From positions 109,699,271 through 109,763,270 of the forward strand of contig OW121851.1 of assembly GCA_933228895.1 (NCBI GenBank): a stretch of DNA of 64,000 nt, given 5' to 3'. Positions 1 to 10,491 of the stretch are shown piece by piece. The notes under the pieces are model-generated. The model had not been told where the DNA came from. It was given only the letters and a program-made list of their open reading frames with translations, and did not search any database. How positions within the stretch are numbered: position 1 is the first letter of the stretch; each line of letters starts with the position of its first letter. The DNA comes from Platycnemis pennipes. Its lineage: Eukaryota; Arthropoda; Insecta; Odonata; Platycnemididae. Made by a program: the position numbers and the translations under genes.

Positions 1-121
1 TACTGCCTACTTGTGATGATTGATTATATATTGTTAATATTAGGTTTTTAGGTACGCCTGAGATATAAGCAGCAGCCGTACATTACTTAGGTGGGATTCT
101 ACACAAGATACATACCTTGTC
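1..121. other. Flank, nothing recognised
   Basis: Short AT-rich stretch before the first SINE. I see no coding or structural signal in it. Confidence 0.5.
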
Positions 122-315
122 GGCCCCGGTGGCGGCGTGGTTAAGTCCTCGCCTCCTAACCTGAGGGTCGCGGGTTCGAATCCCTCCTGAGTGGGTTTTT
201 TCACCACTCAGGACATGCATGTGCGTGATTGTCCGTTGTTAATTGTTAAATTCCCCGATCTAAAAGGCCATAGGTGCTGTTTTAGGGGGTAGTGGAAAAT
301 AAATAAATAAATAAG
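122..315 (+). repeat. tRNA-derived SINE
   Basis: A pol III internal promoter is visible: an A-box-like TGGCGGCGTGG at 130-140 and a B box GGTTCGAATCC at 173-183, with tRNA-like spacing. A short unrelated body follows and ends in an (AAAT)n tail near 295-314. The head cannot close into a full tRNA cloverleaf with a matching acceptor stem, so this is a SINE and not a tRNA gene. Activity cannot be judged from one copy. Confidence 0.65.
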
Positions 316-3300
316 ACCTTGGGGGTGGTTGACTGACGCTGTACTAACATGACCGCTGCAGCCGCATCTTATTATTATGCTCTTTATAACTTCTAGAAAT
401 AAATAAATATTACATGTGATACTGACCATGTAAACCCTCAAAGCAACTGTGAAATAATAAATAATTTCCGTATCCTTTCAACTAGTATGAGATCGTCCTT
501 AGTGTTATTTTATTAATGTATTTATGTTAAAGCATGGAGAGGATCAATTCAAAATGGCATATGTTAGCCTTTAACTTTCCATTTTTACATTATTTTTTAA
601 AAACAAAACCTAAAAAAAGCATAGAATATTGTTTTCTGTGGTAAATCGTGGTGCGTTTCAAATGCGCTCGTCAACGGCTTCGAAGAGAGGGTATAGAACA
701 TACCCCAGGGTCCTTAAAGAGGTAAAAAAAGAGACTTTAAACTTTGAAGAGGTTGAACATGAAACGAAGAACGCTTGTTTGCACGGCAAATTGTGGGGGA
801 AAGGCCTCTTTTTTTTTTGCTTGGGTTTCCATGACCGTGATGTGTCAAAGCTCTTTGAGTGCTTGTTTTTAGAAGCCTCGGCAGTGTAAGAGAGCCGCTC
901 GAGTGACACTTGGCATGAAGGCGGAAGGAAATCGCTCGAGAACCAGAGAAGTTACAGAGCGCTGTTGTGACAAACGTCGCAGGATCAGGATGAACCCAAT
1001 GCTTGCGTGGATTAGCTTTTTCCATCACGATCTTGAGGTGCAATTTTGATTGGCATGGAATTTCGGCGTCGGTCCTTCATTTTTGTGCATAGATAATATT
1101 TCCATCTACGGTTCCTTGATAGGCACTAGAAGAGTGTGAGAGAGAGAGAAAGATCTACATTGTTGTAGATTTTGCTTTTTGTTTTATTCAATTTTTTATT
1201 ACACATATTTCCCGCTCTCTACTCCACATTGGCCTTTGCACTTGTAGCTTTTTGTCTTGATGAATGCAAACTTGTCTTGCGCCACAAAGATTTTTTGCGG
1301 CACCTGCAGCCACAGATTCTATAGAACTTGTAATGAGATGAGAAATAATATTGTATAGCAATTTTCAGCATGACTTCTCGGCATAGAAAAATAGGTTCAT
1401 GACGTATAAAACTGATAACTGTAGGCTCAAGGAAATGCCACGTATTATGATGAAGTAATCTCGGCTAAAATTGAAGGACGCAGGTGTGAGGTCTATGCTG
1501 TATGCATTACAGAAGGGTAATATTTTGCTCTCGAGTGTAAATTTGTTGTTACGATATATTTCTGTATAGTTCACCCTATAAATATACAAACGCTTGCCTA
1601 GGTGACTATGCGATGACTCCCCGTAAGATCACAATAAGAATCAGTCTCTATCGCCTTTGGAGCATCCATATTTATTGTTTAAGTGGAGGAAGCCGTTAAT
1701 GATAACGGATAACGAGGTGTCCTGCTATTTTTTCTCAACCAAGCTAAGTTCCGTTGGCCTAGAACCTAACAGGAGTTCATATCATAATGCAAATAGATGT
1801 ATTCTCTGATGAGTTGGAGTCTCAACAGAATGCAGCTGTTTGAAGAAAATTAATTGAAAAAAATATCCTTGTAAATCCTTATAAATGTCCTTATAACCAC
1901 CCAATGTGTATATAAATTTGTAATATTTGAGTTCTATTTGATAGGGTTTAACGATTGATTTATTTTGACTTTGGGAAGAGTATTGTGATGTAGTATCCTG
2001 CCTTAGGCGGCCAGGTTGAGCGAATCAAGATAATACTAGATGTATCTTTCTTCAAGCTTACATGTGTTTGTCTCCTTCCTCGGAATCGAAGCTGTTTTGT
2101 GTTGTCTTTCCCATTCGTCCTTGACAATCTCTCCTTTCTCCTCCGTAAATCTTGGAACTCCTATTTTCCTTCTCCGTTCGCACCCCATTTATAACGTCCT
2201 TCCGCACTCATTCTCCTCCATTCTTCTTTCTCCCTTATTTCCTGTCCTTTTACGTCTTCCCACTAATCTCTCACCCTCCTTATCCCTTCGCCCATTCCCT
2301 ATTCCTGGTTGTTTGTGGCCCATTGAGTCTTTTGTTTTCGACTGAACCCTTTTGTTTCAATTGCAGCACCAACTTCCTTCTTCATGCCTTTGTCTCCCAT
2401 TTGCCTGCTCGCATACGTAGTATATACATAGTAAATCATATATCCCGTCCCCAGCACTTTGTCACCTCATTTGCTCTTAGAGAGATTTCGTTTATTCCGG
2501 CCATTGTTCCCTCAAACCTCTGCTACTCACCCATTTGGTGACCCTTTAATCCTCTCCTGCTTATGAAAGCTTTTGCTGGAGATGATGAAATTATTGAAAC
2601 ATGCAGCTCAAATGAGTTGTAGTTTGATTTTGCTCTGGCATATCCTTAATTTAGGGTGACGCTATAAAAGTGATTTTATTGGTCGTTAATAATATTTGCA
2701 TCACATTTCACTCTCGATGCCAAGGGTTGACTTTCACTCGTTTCTAAACTAGGACTGTAGGTGATGCAAGGTATATGTAAGTTGGGTATTTTTATTCTGT
2801 ATCTCTACTTAACGGAAATCCTAGTCTTATCATCGAAATCAAAGCACGTATTTATTAGATACTATTGCGTAGTTATTTTACCTTTTTTCGTAACTCTATC
2901 TAAGTTGGATGTATTCTTTGTATACATATAGGTATATCTCGGTATATGTATAAATGTTGTCTTCGGTTAGAATAACTTAGGATAAGGCTTATGCTCGTTC
3001 AATGCCTGAAGATGTGACCTGCAGTGGGCTGTAAACGGCAGGGGAAGTTCATCAACGCAGTGAAACTCGAGGAAACATTTTCTTTGTTAGCTGCTCCATG
3101 CACATAAATAACTTTGATTTTTGTGTAAGTGAACTGAACTAAAATTAAGGGTATGTACCTGAATTTGAAGGGGGGGTACTTAGATGGAGGGTCAAACCAA
3201 CGTTTAGGGTGTACTAGCGATAGGAAGGGACGGATCTAGCCTTCTGTTAATTTGAGGGGAATATGCATATTAAATTCTTTCTTTTTCAAGTAATAATTGT

Positions 3301-5134
3301 GACCGACATAGTATAATAACTAGTGAAGAAATAGCACTATTTATAGGTACATAAGGTATTTATAGAGCATGTCTATTATAGCATTACAAACCGGATAAGG
3401 ATTTATCGGCAACGCTAGGTAATTTCTAATAATACTTTCTCTCCCATCAATTCCTTTATTCTTATGCTAATCCTTTCGCACACCATGACGTATTCGTTGT
3501 TTAATATTGATATATTGTGAATATATTTCTTTTTGTTCATGTATCATTATTTAATTCCTAGAAGTATATCCTTTAATTTTTTTAACCTCGGATTGTGATT
3601 GCGTTAGGTAATGACAATTAATTTTTTATGAATTTATTTTGACGAAGCGTTAGATGTCAGATGGACAGTTTTGTCTCTATCTCGCCCCTATAAAGACCTT
3701 TTATTATTATTATTATTATTACATAATTAATGTATAACCACTAATGTATTTATTTATTTTTTATTTAACTTGAAATACAAAAACAGCCAAGGAGACCTTT
3801 ACATTGAATTTTTTAACAAATGATAAATAACACAATTATAAGACATAGGAAAAAAATAAAACGAGAAGAATCGTATTATTAATTTGTAAACTTAAACGCT
3901 GAATAATATCCACTGAATGAAAGAAATCTACACCCACTATGGTAATTTAGGGAGGGAGGAAGATAGGAAGGGGGAATTAGGAAGGAAGTCTGTTGATAGC
4001 GGTTGTGAATGATGAAATGGATGATGTTATGTCAATGGAAGGGGTATTGATGGAGTTGTAGGTAAGAGACAGCCGGTAGGTGAGGTATCTCTGAGTTACA
4101 GATAAACGGTGGTGAGGTAGATGAAATAGCGACAAATTCCGGATTTTACGTGAAGGGACACGGAGAGAGAAAATTGGGAGCTCATTAGATCTTAAACGGC
4201 CATTCATGATGGAAAAACTTGAATGTAATACATTTTACCGAAGCGATGATTGACAATCGATGGCCGTGAAAAATACGTTAAGGAAAAAAAATTCTGTGTC
4301 GTGTAAGTAGTTTCACTGACAATTACTTCAGAATTTTCAAACATCTGTAGTGGTTCATTTTTAGATACTCGGGGAGACAAATCGTTCCCTATCCTTCCAG
4401 GCCGTAAATTTGAAGAATTGGATGCCACCATCGATGGCCGCCTACGCAACGCACGAGGCTTAGGACATGAAATATCGTCCAAACAGAAGAAGACGCGCTC
4501 AGCATCCTGGAACCGCGGTAAAAAAAAAACGTAGACTTTGCCGGAGGAAAGCGCTCGCTGATTACGGTCTTGATTAATTACCAAACCTCCCGCTTTCCCC
4601 CCACTCGCCTCTGCGTGACGCCAAGATACCCTTTTCCCAGTATCCTTTTTCCGTGGGGTCCTTAGGAACATCGCGGTTAGTCTTCCTTTTGCCGTGAAGT
4701 GCACCACAATTTTTCGCTCCACATCCACCATATTTATTATACCTTACGCGAGTGATTAGTAGGTATACGAAGTGGAAATATTTAGTTCTTGAACCGAGGA
4801 AGATACGACGGAACCCTCATCACGTTTCTTTTGTGAACCCTGAAAACCAAACTGAAGATTTTTCACTGGTAATATCGCAGCTGGAAGATCAATTCTAAAA
4901 ATGACCCTAGGACTCGAGGATTAAGATGCAATTTATATGTGCCTGTTGAATGAGATGATCAGGTTTAATTCTTGCGCAGAGCAACATGAGAAGGCCAGTC
5001 TAAAGTTAAAAACAGTGAGAATTGGGGGAATCAGCTGTAAAATTAGGTGTTAAGATGCTCCAACTGCAATAGGTACTAATATCGCACCGTCTAAGCTAAT
5101 TAACAAATGTGTGGCTAATTCTAAGGGAAAGGCG
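316..5134. other. Noncoding flank with simple repeats
   Basis: No supported gene. Open frames here, including a C/T-rich one at 2040-2541 and a 175-codon one at 4204-4731, show no domain, biased composition or splice context. A clean (ATT)n run lies at 3699-3720. The AT-rich stretch after it (about 3735-3930) has a TTTATTTATTTATT-type edge and may be the 3' end of an old LINE on the minus strand, but this is weak. A GA-rich run lies at about 1135-1150. Confidence 0.4.
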
Positions 5135-5235
5135 ACACACATACACGAGGCTGGATTTGAATCCTCGATATTCGTAATGGTAGACGTACTTGTTACCAAC
5201 CTGTCTACCTTAAATAATATCTGTGACATTTATCG
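5135..5235 (-). repeat. Possible degenerate tRNA-derived SINE
   Basis: On the minus strand a B-box-like GGATTCAAATCC follows a weak A-box-like stretch. No tail or flanking duplication was found, so the call rests on the B-box similarity only. Confidence 0.25.
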
Positions 5236-5239
5236 TGAA

Positions 5240-7719
5240 TCAGAGAATACGTTTATAATATTCGTGTTGCGCAAATATGGAACGGAGTTTGTCGTCTGTG
5301 TCGAAATAACTTCCCTTTCCGATTCATTTCCCACGGTTTTATTATCTTCCATTTTTCGTAACTGTTGACCAACAGAGCCTCTGCCACACTCCCTTGAGGG
5401 AAATTATGAGGTAAAATGTATTTTTAGGACCGCCTTATCCAATAATTTAGTTGCGTTCACTATCGTGTGATACAGTAGCGAACTGGCTACATTTAGTTTA
5501 AGAAAAAAGTTGGCGATTGAGGGTAGTAACACCGTTTAAATTACATCTTTATATTTGTCTATCTCAAATGGACATAAACTGCACGTATTCCAAATATGTA
5601 TAGTGTTACCATATGGACGTAGGTTATCAATATAGCCCCATTTGTTTAATTTTTAATATGTGCATATCTCTTGGCAGCAAGTCAAATCTTCTTCATGAGT
5701 TTTTCTTCTCTTATCCAGCATTTCTTGGAGCAACAGGCCATGAAGTAAACGTGGGTGAAGAGCTAAAGTGTTTCATTCCGGGTTCTTGTCTTTCCTACTG
5801 TCTATAACTCCGCGTTATTGCTCTGAGGAAGTTGTCCTTTTTCAATAATCTAATTTGCAATTTATTTGGCTGACCTTCGATATAGTGACTATTGTTCCCG
5901 GTCACGATTCTCGTTCTTACCTATATATAAGTATGCTATGGAGCTGTAGTCTCTGTTAGCTATCCCACTGATCAACGGGGGGCTAGTGGTGTCATGACAC
6001 ATGTGACGCTGTATACTTAGCCGTTTCTCTAAATTTTCAATTCTACTTAATGCCTTGCAAGACAAGATACAGGGCTGAACAAGGTGTTACGTTACCACGG
6101 GATGGATTAGCCCTTGTTATTCTTATTAGTGGCCTTCTCTCGTGTAGATGCCAACCTGAATCTTAAAAAAATTATTCCCAGGTTTTGCTTAACACTGGTC
6201 AGTAGTGGAATGTCCTGAAATTTTGGTTTCGCTCTTTCCTCTAAGATTTATCGTGTGAAACCTTGCACCTGCGAGAATTTATTTGACGTGAAAAATGAGG
6301 ATGTTTTTTCTGCATGAAAAATTTAACCCGCAGATTTGCGACATCAGCCTCTTAAGTCTTGTTTTATTTTTTTGTGCAAATTGAAGGTAAGGTGTCAAAA
6401 AACAAACTAATAGGCTTATGTGCTGATCCTTCTTAGCCCTATTTTAATCCTGCGTGTCCATCCAGTTTGATAAATTTATTCGGCATGTAATATTTTAGGA
6501 CTCGTCTTTCAAGGTTCCTTTCATATTGTTTCATATCATAGCAATTTACTGTGATGTAGTATAAGATAATGACCGAGTACGGAAAATACGAATATATATT
6601 TTATCATAAAGTATTGGGCTCATTGTAGTAATTCATAGCATATAACCTTTCGTTTGCAAATTGCAAAGCATATCCATTTTCCATTGACATGCAAAATAGT
6701 GTTTTCGTGGAGAAAGTGTACATTCTGACCATTTACTGTACAATTTTTTTTTCTGCTGGGGTGAATTATTTTTCATTTTAGAGTTTATATTTTTTTATAA
6801 AATGAGCATTACGAACTTGAAATATTCAGCTTGTGCTTAACCCGTATTTTGGAGTTTGTAATGGTAAAATGCCCATTTATGGAAAAATTTGTGGCTTTTG
6901 CAGTGATAACAGTATCGGTGAAAATCTTATATAAAATCGTGAAGGAATAAAATAGGAAGGAAAAGGTATTAAATAGTATACAATAGTGAAGTTTCAGGCA
7001 TGATGTGGTTTTTTTTGATAACAATGGAATGCTCAAGTGCCATTTTCTACTAACTACATTGGGGTAATGTAATTAGTACAATCATGCTCCATTATTCTCA
7101 GGTTAAATTGCAAGTGGTGTTCATCCTGAACATTAATTCCCTCCATAAATTTGACCCATAGGGTTAAGGTAGAGCACTTTGTCCTTCTATCATTTTACCT
7201 AAATATTTATGTAACGTTTGTTTTTAAACTTGAACTTTAATTCATAACCGAAAGACTCGTCGACTGACAATTTTTTTGTTGACCAAAGAACAGGTATTTT
7301 TTTGACGCGTATTAGAATTTTATTTCCTTTCGACGCACGGATATACAATCCAGTGCCAATACGGAGAATTAAAACTTTTTGGGGGGTTTAAAAAAGAATA
7401 TCCATGCATTACTGAGAAAAAAAATTACGTTAACTTTCTTGAGTCGACTTTCGGAAGTGAAAAGATAAAAAAATGCCTGTGGAATCACCACCCGGTAAAC
7501 TTTGCTATGGTAACAATAATCTCTTTTGTGGTAAACATAATTTTGATCTGGACTTTTCGTGCTGAGAGGGCGAGGTATTACTGGGCGCATCTGGGGATAC
7601 TAGTCTGAGAGATGACCGTCAAGAACGTGATGCTGATACATATGAGTTGCCACTCCTTTTGAGTTGTCACGAGAGCTGTTGGGCGAGTTACGAGTTTCCT
7701 TGAGAGACAAAGGGAGAGA
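5240..7719. other. Noncoding flank left of the Polinton
   Basis: AT-rich DNA without a recognisable gene or repeat family. The last 15 bases before the Polinton are a GA-rich run, and the insertion used GAGAGG from that run as its target. Confidence 0.45.
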
Positions 7720-7725
7720 GAGAGG
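7720..7725. repeat. Polinton target-site duplication, left
   Basis: GAGAGG directly abuts the left end of the element and recurs exactly at 25935-25940. Six base pairs is the duplication length known for Polinton/Maverick integrases. The left flank is GA-rich, so chance is not nil, but both copies sit exactly at the TIR ends. Confidence 0.9.
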
Positions 7726-7771
7726 AGTAGTATTCGTTTGTATGTCCGGGCGCAAGGTCACCCTTGAAAAT
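7726..7771 (+). repeat. Left terminal inverted repeat (46 bp)
   Basis: Identical over 46 bases to the reverse complement of 25889-25934. Identity stops abruptly on the inner side. In this family the TIR ends are where integrase acts and where the polymerase is thought to prime on a terminal protein. Confidence 0.95.
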
Positions 7772-7772
7772 G

Positions 7773-7853
7773 ACCCACTTTCACTTTTCGCGAGACTCCT
7801 AACCCACTTTCACTTTTTGCAAGACGTCTGACCTACTTCCGTGTCGAGGAGAC
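7773..7853 (+). repeat. 29-bp subterminal direct repeats
   Basis: Two and a half imperfect copies of a 29-bp unit beginning ACCCACTTTCACTTTT (7773-7801, 7802-7830, partial from 7831). They lie between the left TIR and the first promoter, so they may bind integrase or a regulator. That role is inferred. Confidence 0.6.
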
Positions 7854-7896
7854 CCCACCCAACAGCTGCCCCCACCCCTCACATCATCTCAGATAG

Positions 7897-7904
7897 TATA
7901 AAAG
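7897..7904 (+). promoter_or_regulatory. TATA box of left + strand gene
   Basis: TATAAAAG lies 53 bp before the ATG at 7957, a fitting distance for a pol II core promoter with a short leader. Confidence 0.7.
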
Positions 7905-7956
7905 CGTGTTAAATCGAAGCGATATATAATCACTGACAAATATTCATCACGTAAGG

Positions 7957-8568
7957 ATGTCTCCCTTACTCTCCGTGAAAGCTGAGCTTGGTGGGAAGCA
8001 TCAACTCGTCGTTCGCAAATTCAAGGATAAAGTGAGCAGCATATATGAAGTGCTTCTCCCATTACCACTGCTGGATAACAACGAAGAGAATGATCTTAAT
8101 CTCAGCATGGAATTTGAGGACAGATGCTACACGGTGTTCAAACATATGAACAAATCCATAAATATGGTGGGAAGAAGTATATCATTCTCAGGGTTTGTGA
8201 ATCCTGAAACAGATGAAGTGGAACGTTTCAACGTGTCCACGATCAAGCAGCTGAAACTCGAGGGAGATAAGCTGGAGAAGGCCAAGAGACAAGATCCATC
8301 CATCACGTGTCACGTCTACGATATAAAGGAGAAGAGCATCGTCTATTCACCGGGTATATTCATAAAGGGGGGAGGATCCGAGCTCATCTCAAAAGGCGGG
8401 AGAACGTCAACGGATGGTGTCCAATTTGATTTCGCTCCACCTGTGACATTCACAACTGGAGAAAAGTCTAGAATCAACTACCATAAATCTCGCGAAGCAA
8501 GAGGGAAGCATTTGGAAACGTATACTTTTATACTGAATGTTGTACCAACTGAATATACTTTGTTCTAA
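7957..8568 (+). CDS. Unknown 203-aa protein next to left TIR
   Basis: I do not recognise a family. The start is the first ATG after a clear TATA box, and AATAAA at 8568-8573 overlaps the stop codon, so this is a compact, self-contained transcription unit. The protein is mixed charged with many short hydrophobic runs and no membrane segment or signal peptide. A Gly-rich stretch IKGGG at residues 136-140 fits the adenain cleavage pattern [M/I/L]xGG-x, which would make it a possible virion component; that is a guess from a short motif. It is transcribed towards the minus-strand block and converges with it near 8.6 kb. Its position beside the TIR and its own promoter suggest an early or regulatory gene, also inferred. 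Confidence 0.7.
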   Translation: MSPLLSVKAELGGKHQLVVRKFKDKVSSIYEVLLPLPLLDNNEENDLNLSMEFEDRCYTVFKHMNKSINMVGRSISFSGFVNPETDEVERFNVSTIKQLKLEGDKLEKAKRQDPSITCHVYDIKEKSIVYSPGIFIKGGGSELISKGGRTSTDGVQFDFAPPVTFTTGEKSRINYHKSREARGKHLETYTFILNVVPTEYTLF

Positions 8569-8573
8569 ATAAA
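8568..8573 (+). terminator. Polyadenylation signal of left + strand gene
   Basis: AATAAA overlapping the last base of the TAA stop of the 203-aa gene. Confidence 0.6.
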
Positions 8574-8680
8574 AAAAATCAAACCTTCTCGCCTATTTAT
8601 CATTTCTCAATACCTTTTCCTTAAAATTAAGAGGAAGGGTTGTTTAGTAAATAAAACACATAGCATATAGGTTTGACAGA

Positions 8681-8686
8681 TTTATT
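8681..8686 (-). terminator. Polyadenylation signal of minus-strand block
   Basis: TTTATT on the + strand reads AATAAA on the minus strand, 8 bp past the stop of the last minus-strand gene. It faces the + strand signal at 8568, so the two transcription units converge here. Confidence 0.6.
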
Positions 8687-8693
8687 TCATTTT

Positions 8694-9164
8694 TTAACAT
8701 ATTTTATTTTGTGTACACCAATCTGCTAGCTTATAACAATTTTTTCTTGCACATTGCAGATTATTTTGAGAATGTGACTTAATTAAACAGTCTTCGTTTG
8801 TTGCCAATTTCTTAAGTGAAGGACAACCGTACATTTCCAAGTTACCCACACATATTCCTTTGGGAAGGAGACTGGTCAAGAAGGATGCCTTTTGAGCACC
8901 TTTTGCGAATAAAAACTGATATCCCTTTGTATATTCAAATAATATACTCTCCAGTTCCGAATAATCTACATCCCCAGAGTATTCATTCAATCCATGATAG
9001 TTGTTCCTCAACCAAGACGAGTCTCTCGCGTACAGTAATCTTGCAGGTGATTTGAAAAGCCACGTATTGCAACATCTCGTATGTATATTAATGATGGCCA
9101 ATTCCTTGACTATATATTCACCGTGAGTTGCGGTGAATCCTTGAAATTCGATAATGACACTCAT
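8694..9164 (-). CDS. Degenerate DnaQ/RNase H-fold-like protein, copy 1
   Basis: A 156-aa protein; the ATG at 9164 is the first in frame. The N-terminus (strand, then EYIVKELAIINI) resembles the first strands of a DEDD exonuclease, but the usual acidic pair is absent. HGLNEYSG follows at about 57-64, then LFAKGAQKASFL, a conserved GCPSLKKL block, and a Cys/His-rich end (CARKNCYKLADW). The second half aligns with the 173-aa protein encoded at 9934-10455: FAKGAQKASFL with YAYSEAECEFL, CPSLKKL with CPAPEKC, CARKNCYKLADW with CALRDAHSLAQW. The two are therefore probably ancient paralogues. With catalytic residues missing, a binding or structural role is more likely than nuclease activity. The exonuclease fold is inferred from pattern, not proven. 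Confidence 0.6.
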   Translation of the reverse strand: MSVIIEFQGFTATHGEYIVKELAIINIHTRCCNTWLFKSPARLLYARDSSWLRNNYHGLNEYSGDVDYSELESILFEYTKGYQFLFAKGAQKASFLTSLLPKGICVGNLEMYGCPSLKKLATNEDCLIKSHSQNNLQCARKNCYKLADWCTQNKIC

Positions 9165-9307
9165 GGTGTAATCTCTCAAACTTACAAGGTTTTTACACCC
9201 AATGCCAGAGGTTCAAGAAATTACAAGAGCTTCTGACTTGCAGAATTTTACCTCGTGCCAGAGGTCAGAAACCCTTTGCAAACACACGTAATCAAAGTAC
9301 AACCAAG

Positions 9308-9901
9308 TTATACCTTTTGATTACCAGACAAATCATTCAACATGAGTATCAAATCAAATTCCAGCCTTTCCAGATCATATTCAGTGATATCGTTAGATAT
9401 CCTGCTAGAGAGAAATTGAATAACCTTATCGCGATTGTCCGAAGGTCTCCGGAGGAATAGATTTATCAGAATGGAGATTTTTAACAGAGCTTCCCATTCA
9501 CCAACATTAAGGTTAAATGAGCTCTTTGGTAAAATATTTTTAATAGACAAATGTCGCTTCCCAAAGTAATTTGCATAGGATAAGCAATTTGAAGAGAGCT
9601 GATCTTTAAAACCAGCATATAAATAATTACTCACTGATTTTTCCAAATTTATGACATTAGTCCATTCACTATGTGAAACAATAACACTTTTCTTAGTTGT
9701 CTGATTAAATTGTACTACTGGTTCAAAGTCTCTGCTGGGGTCGTAACCCACACAAACACTTTTTGATTTCACACCATTGAGATAATACACAGTCTGAAGC
9801 AGTAAGTTATAGCTGTTAGAAAATGATGGTGGGACGGGAGGATGTTCAACGGGTCTCTTCCTTTTCACTGGCGGAGACACCTTCATCGATGATGCCTGCA
9901 T
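9308..9901 (-). CDS. Unknown 197-aa basic protein
   Basis: The first ATG in the open frame is at 9901, giving 197 aa and a 32-bp gap to the upstream gene. Residues 7-20 form a Pro/Lys/Arg-rich tract (VKRKRP) that could be a nuclear localisation signal. The centre contains FEPVVQF then a KKSVIVSHSEW stretch, faintly like the strand-and-Trp pattern of PC4-type single-strand-DNA-binding proteins; I would not lean on this. The C-terminal half is helical and acidic. It sits between the two DnaQ-like genes, so the three may be one functional group. Function unknown. Confidence 0.6.
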   Translation of the reverse strand: MQASSMKVSPPVKRKRPVEHPPVPPSFSNSYNLLLQTVYYLNGVKSKSVCVGYDPSRDFEPVVQFNQTTKKSVIVSHSEWTNVINLEKSVSNYLYAGFKDQLSSNCLSYANYFGKRHLSIKNILPKSSFNLNVGEWEALLKISILINLFLRRPSDNRDKVIQFLSSRISNDITEYDLERLEFDLILMLNDLSGNQKV

Positions 9902-9933
9902 AACAACTGATGATCGACAGGATATTATCTTGC

Positions 9934-10455
9934 TTAAGAGGGGGAGGGTGGAGGAGGGGTGGGGGAACAGTCGCTGGAGCAAGGCTCAACTTCTGCTTTG
10001 AGGCGATTATATTGCATCCATTGAGCGAGGGAATGTGCATCTCGGAGTGCACACGTACTGCTACGTAACTTATGACATGGGTTTAGACAGGAAAAGGTGG
10101 GGAAGGAACATTTTTCAGGTGCCGGACAATGGAGTTCTTTCTTCAGGGAAATGAAGGTACGTTCTGTGAGGTCGGAGAGGAACTCACACTCGGCTTCACT
10201 ATATGCATACAAAGAGGTTGCTCCTTCAATGATGGCTTCCAGCGCGGGTAGGAGCTCCACATGTGAGATGAATCCATGATCGAAGGTTGTCTCCTCACAG
10301 TTTAGCGGGTCATGTAACCGCAGTTTCTTCCCACCAGCGATAAGCTTCCCATGCTTCTGAAAACTCCCCCAGAACAGGCGATTTGAGTCGACATCCACAG
10401 CTGCCAGCTCAATGACGCCACCCTTGGCGAAGCACACTGACGCAACGATCTGCAT
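9934..10455 (-). CDS. Degenerate DnaQ/RNase H-fold-like protein, copy 2
   Basis: A 173-aa protein. GGVIELAAVDVDS at about 12-24 resembles the second strand of DnaQ-family 3'-5' exonucleases, YAYSEAECEFL at about 83-93 sits where the central motif would be, and CALRDAHSLAQW at about 135-146 sits where the third motif (H/Y...D) would be. The usual D-x-E of the first motif is missing. Cysteines (CPAPEKC, CLNPC) suggest a bound metal or disulfides. The tail is Pro/Ser rich. It is the probable paralogue of the 156-aa gene at 8694-9164. It begins only 36 bp after the protease gene ends, so it may be read from the same transcript. Family assignment is inference. Confidence 0.6.
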   Translation of the reverse strand: MQIVASVCFAKGGVIELAAVDVDSNRLFWGSFQKHGKLIAGGKKLRLHDPLNCEETTFDHGFISHVELLPALEAIIEGATSLYAYSEAECEFLSDLTERTFISLKKELHCPAPEKCSFPTFSCLNPCHKLRSSTCALRDAHSLAQWMQYNRLKAEVEPCSSDCSPTPPPPSPS

Positions 10456-10491
10456 TTCGGAAAGTCTCTCTCGTCAATGACGTTTCTTCAC

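Noticed and set aside
128..200. tRNA gene
   Set aside because: A and B boxes are present but the acceptor stem does not pair, and an A-rich tail follows, so it is a SINE.
2040..2541. Overlapping C/T-rich frames that look like a secreted protein
   Set aside because: Low-complexity pyrimidine-rich DNA gives open frames in more than one phase; no domain or start context.
4204..4731. 175-codon minus-strand frame
   Set aside because: No recognisable family, mixed composition, no promoter or splice support; likely a chance frame.
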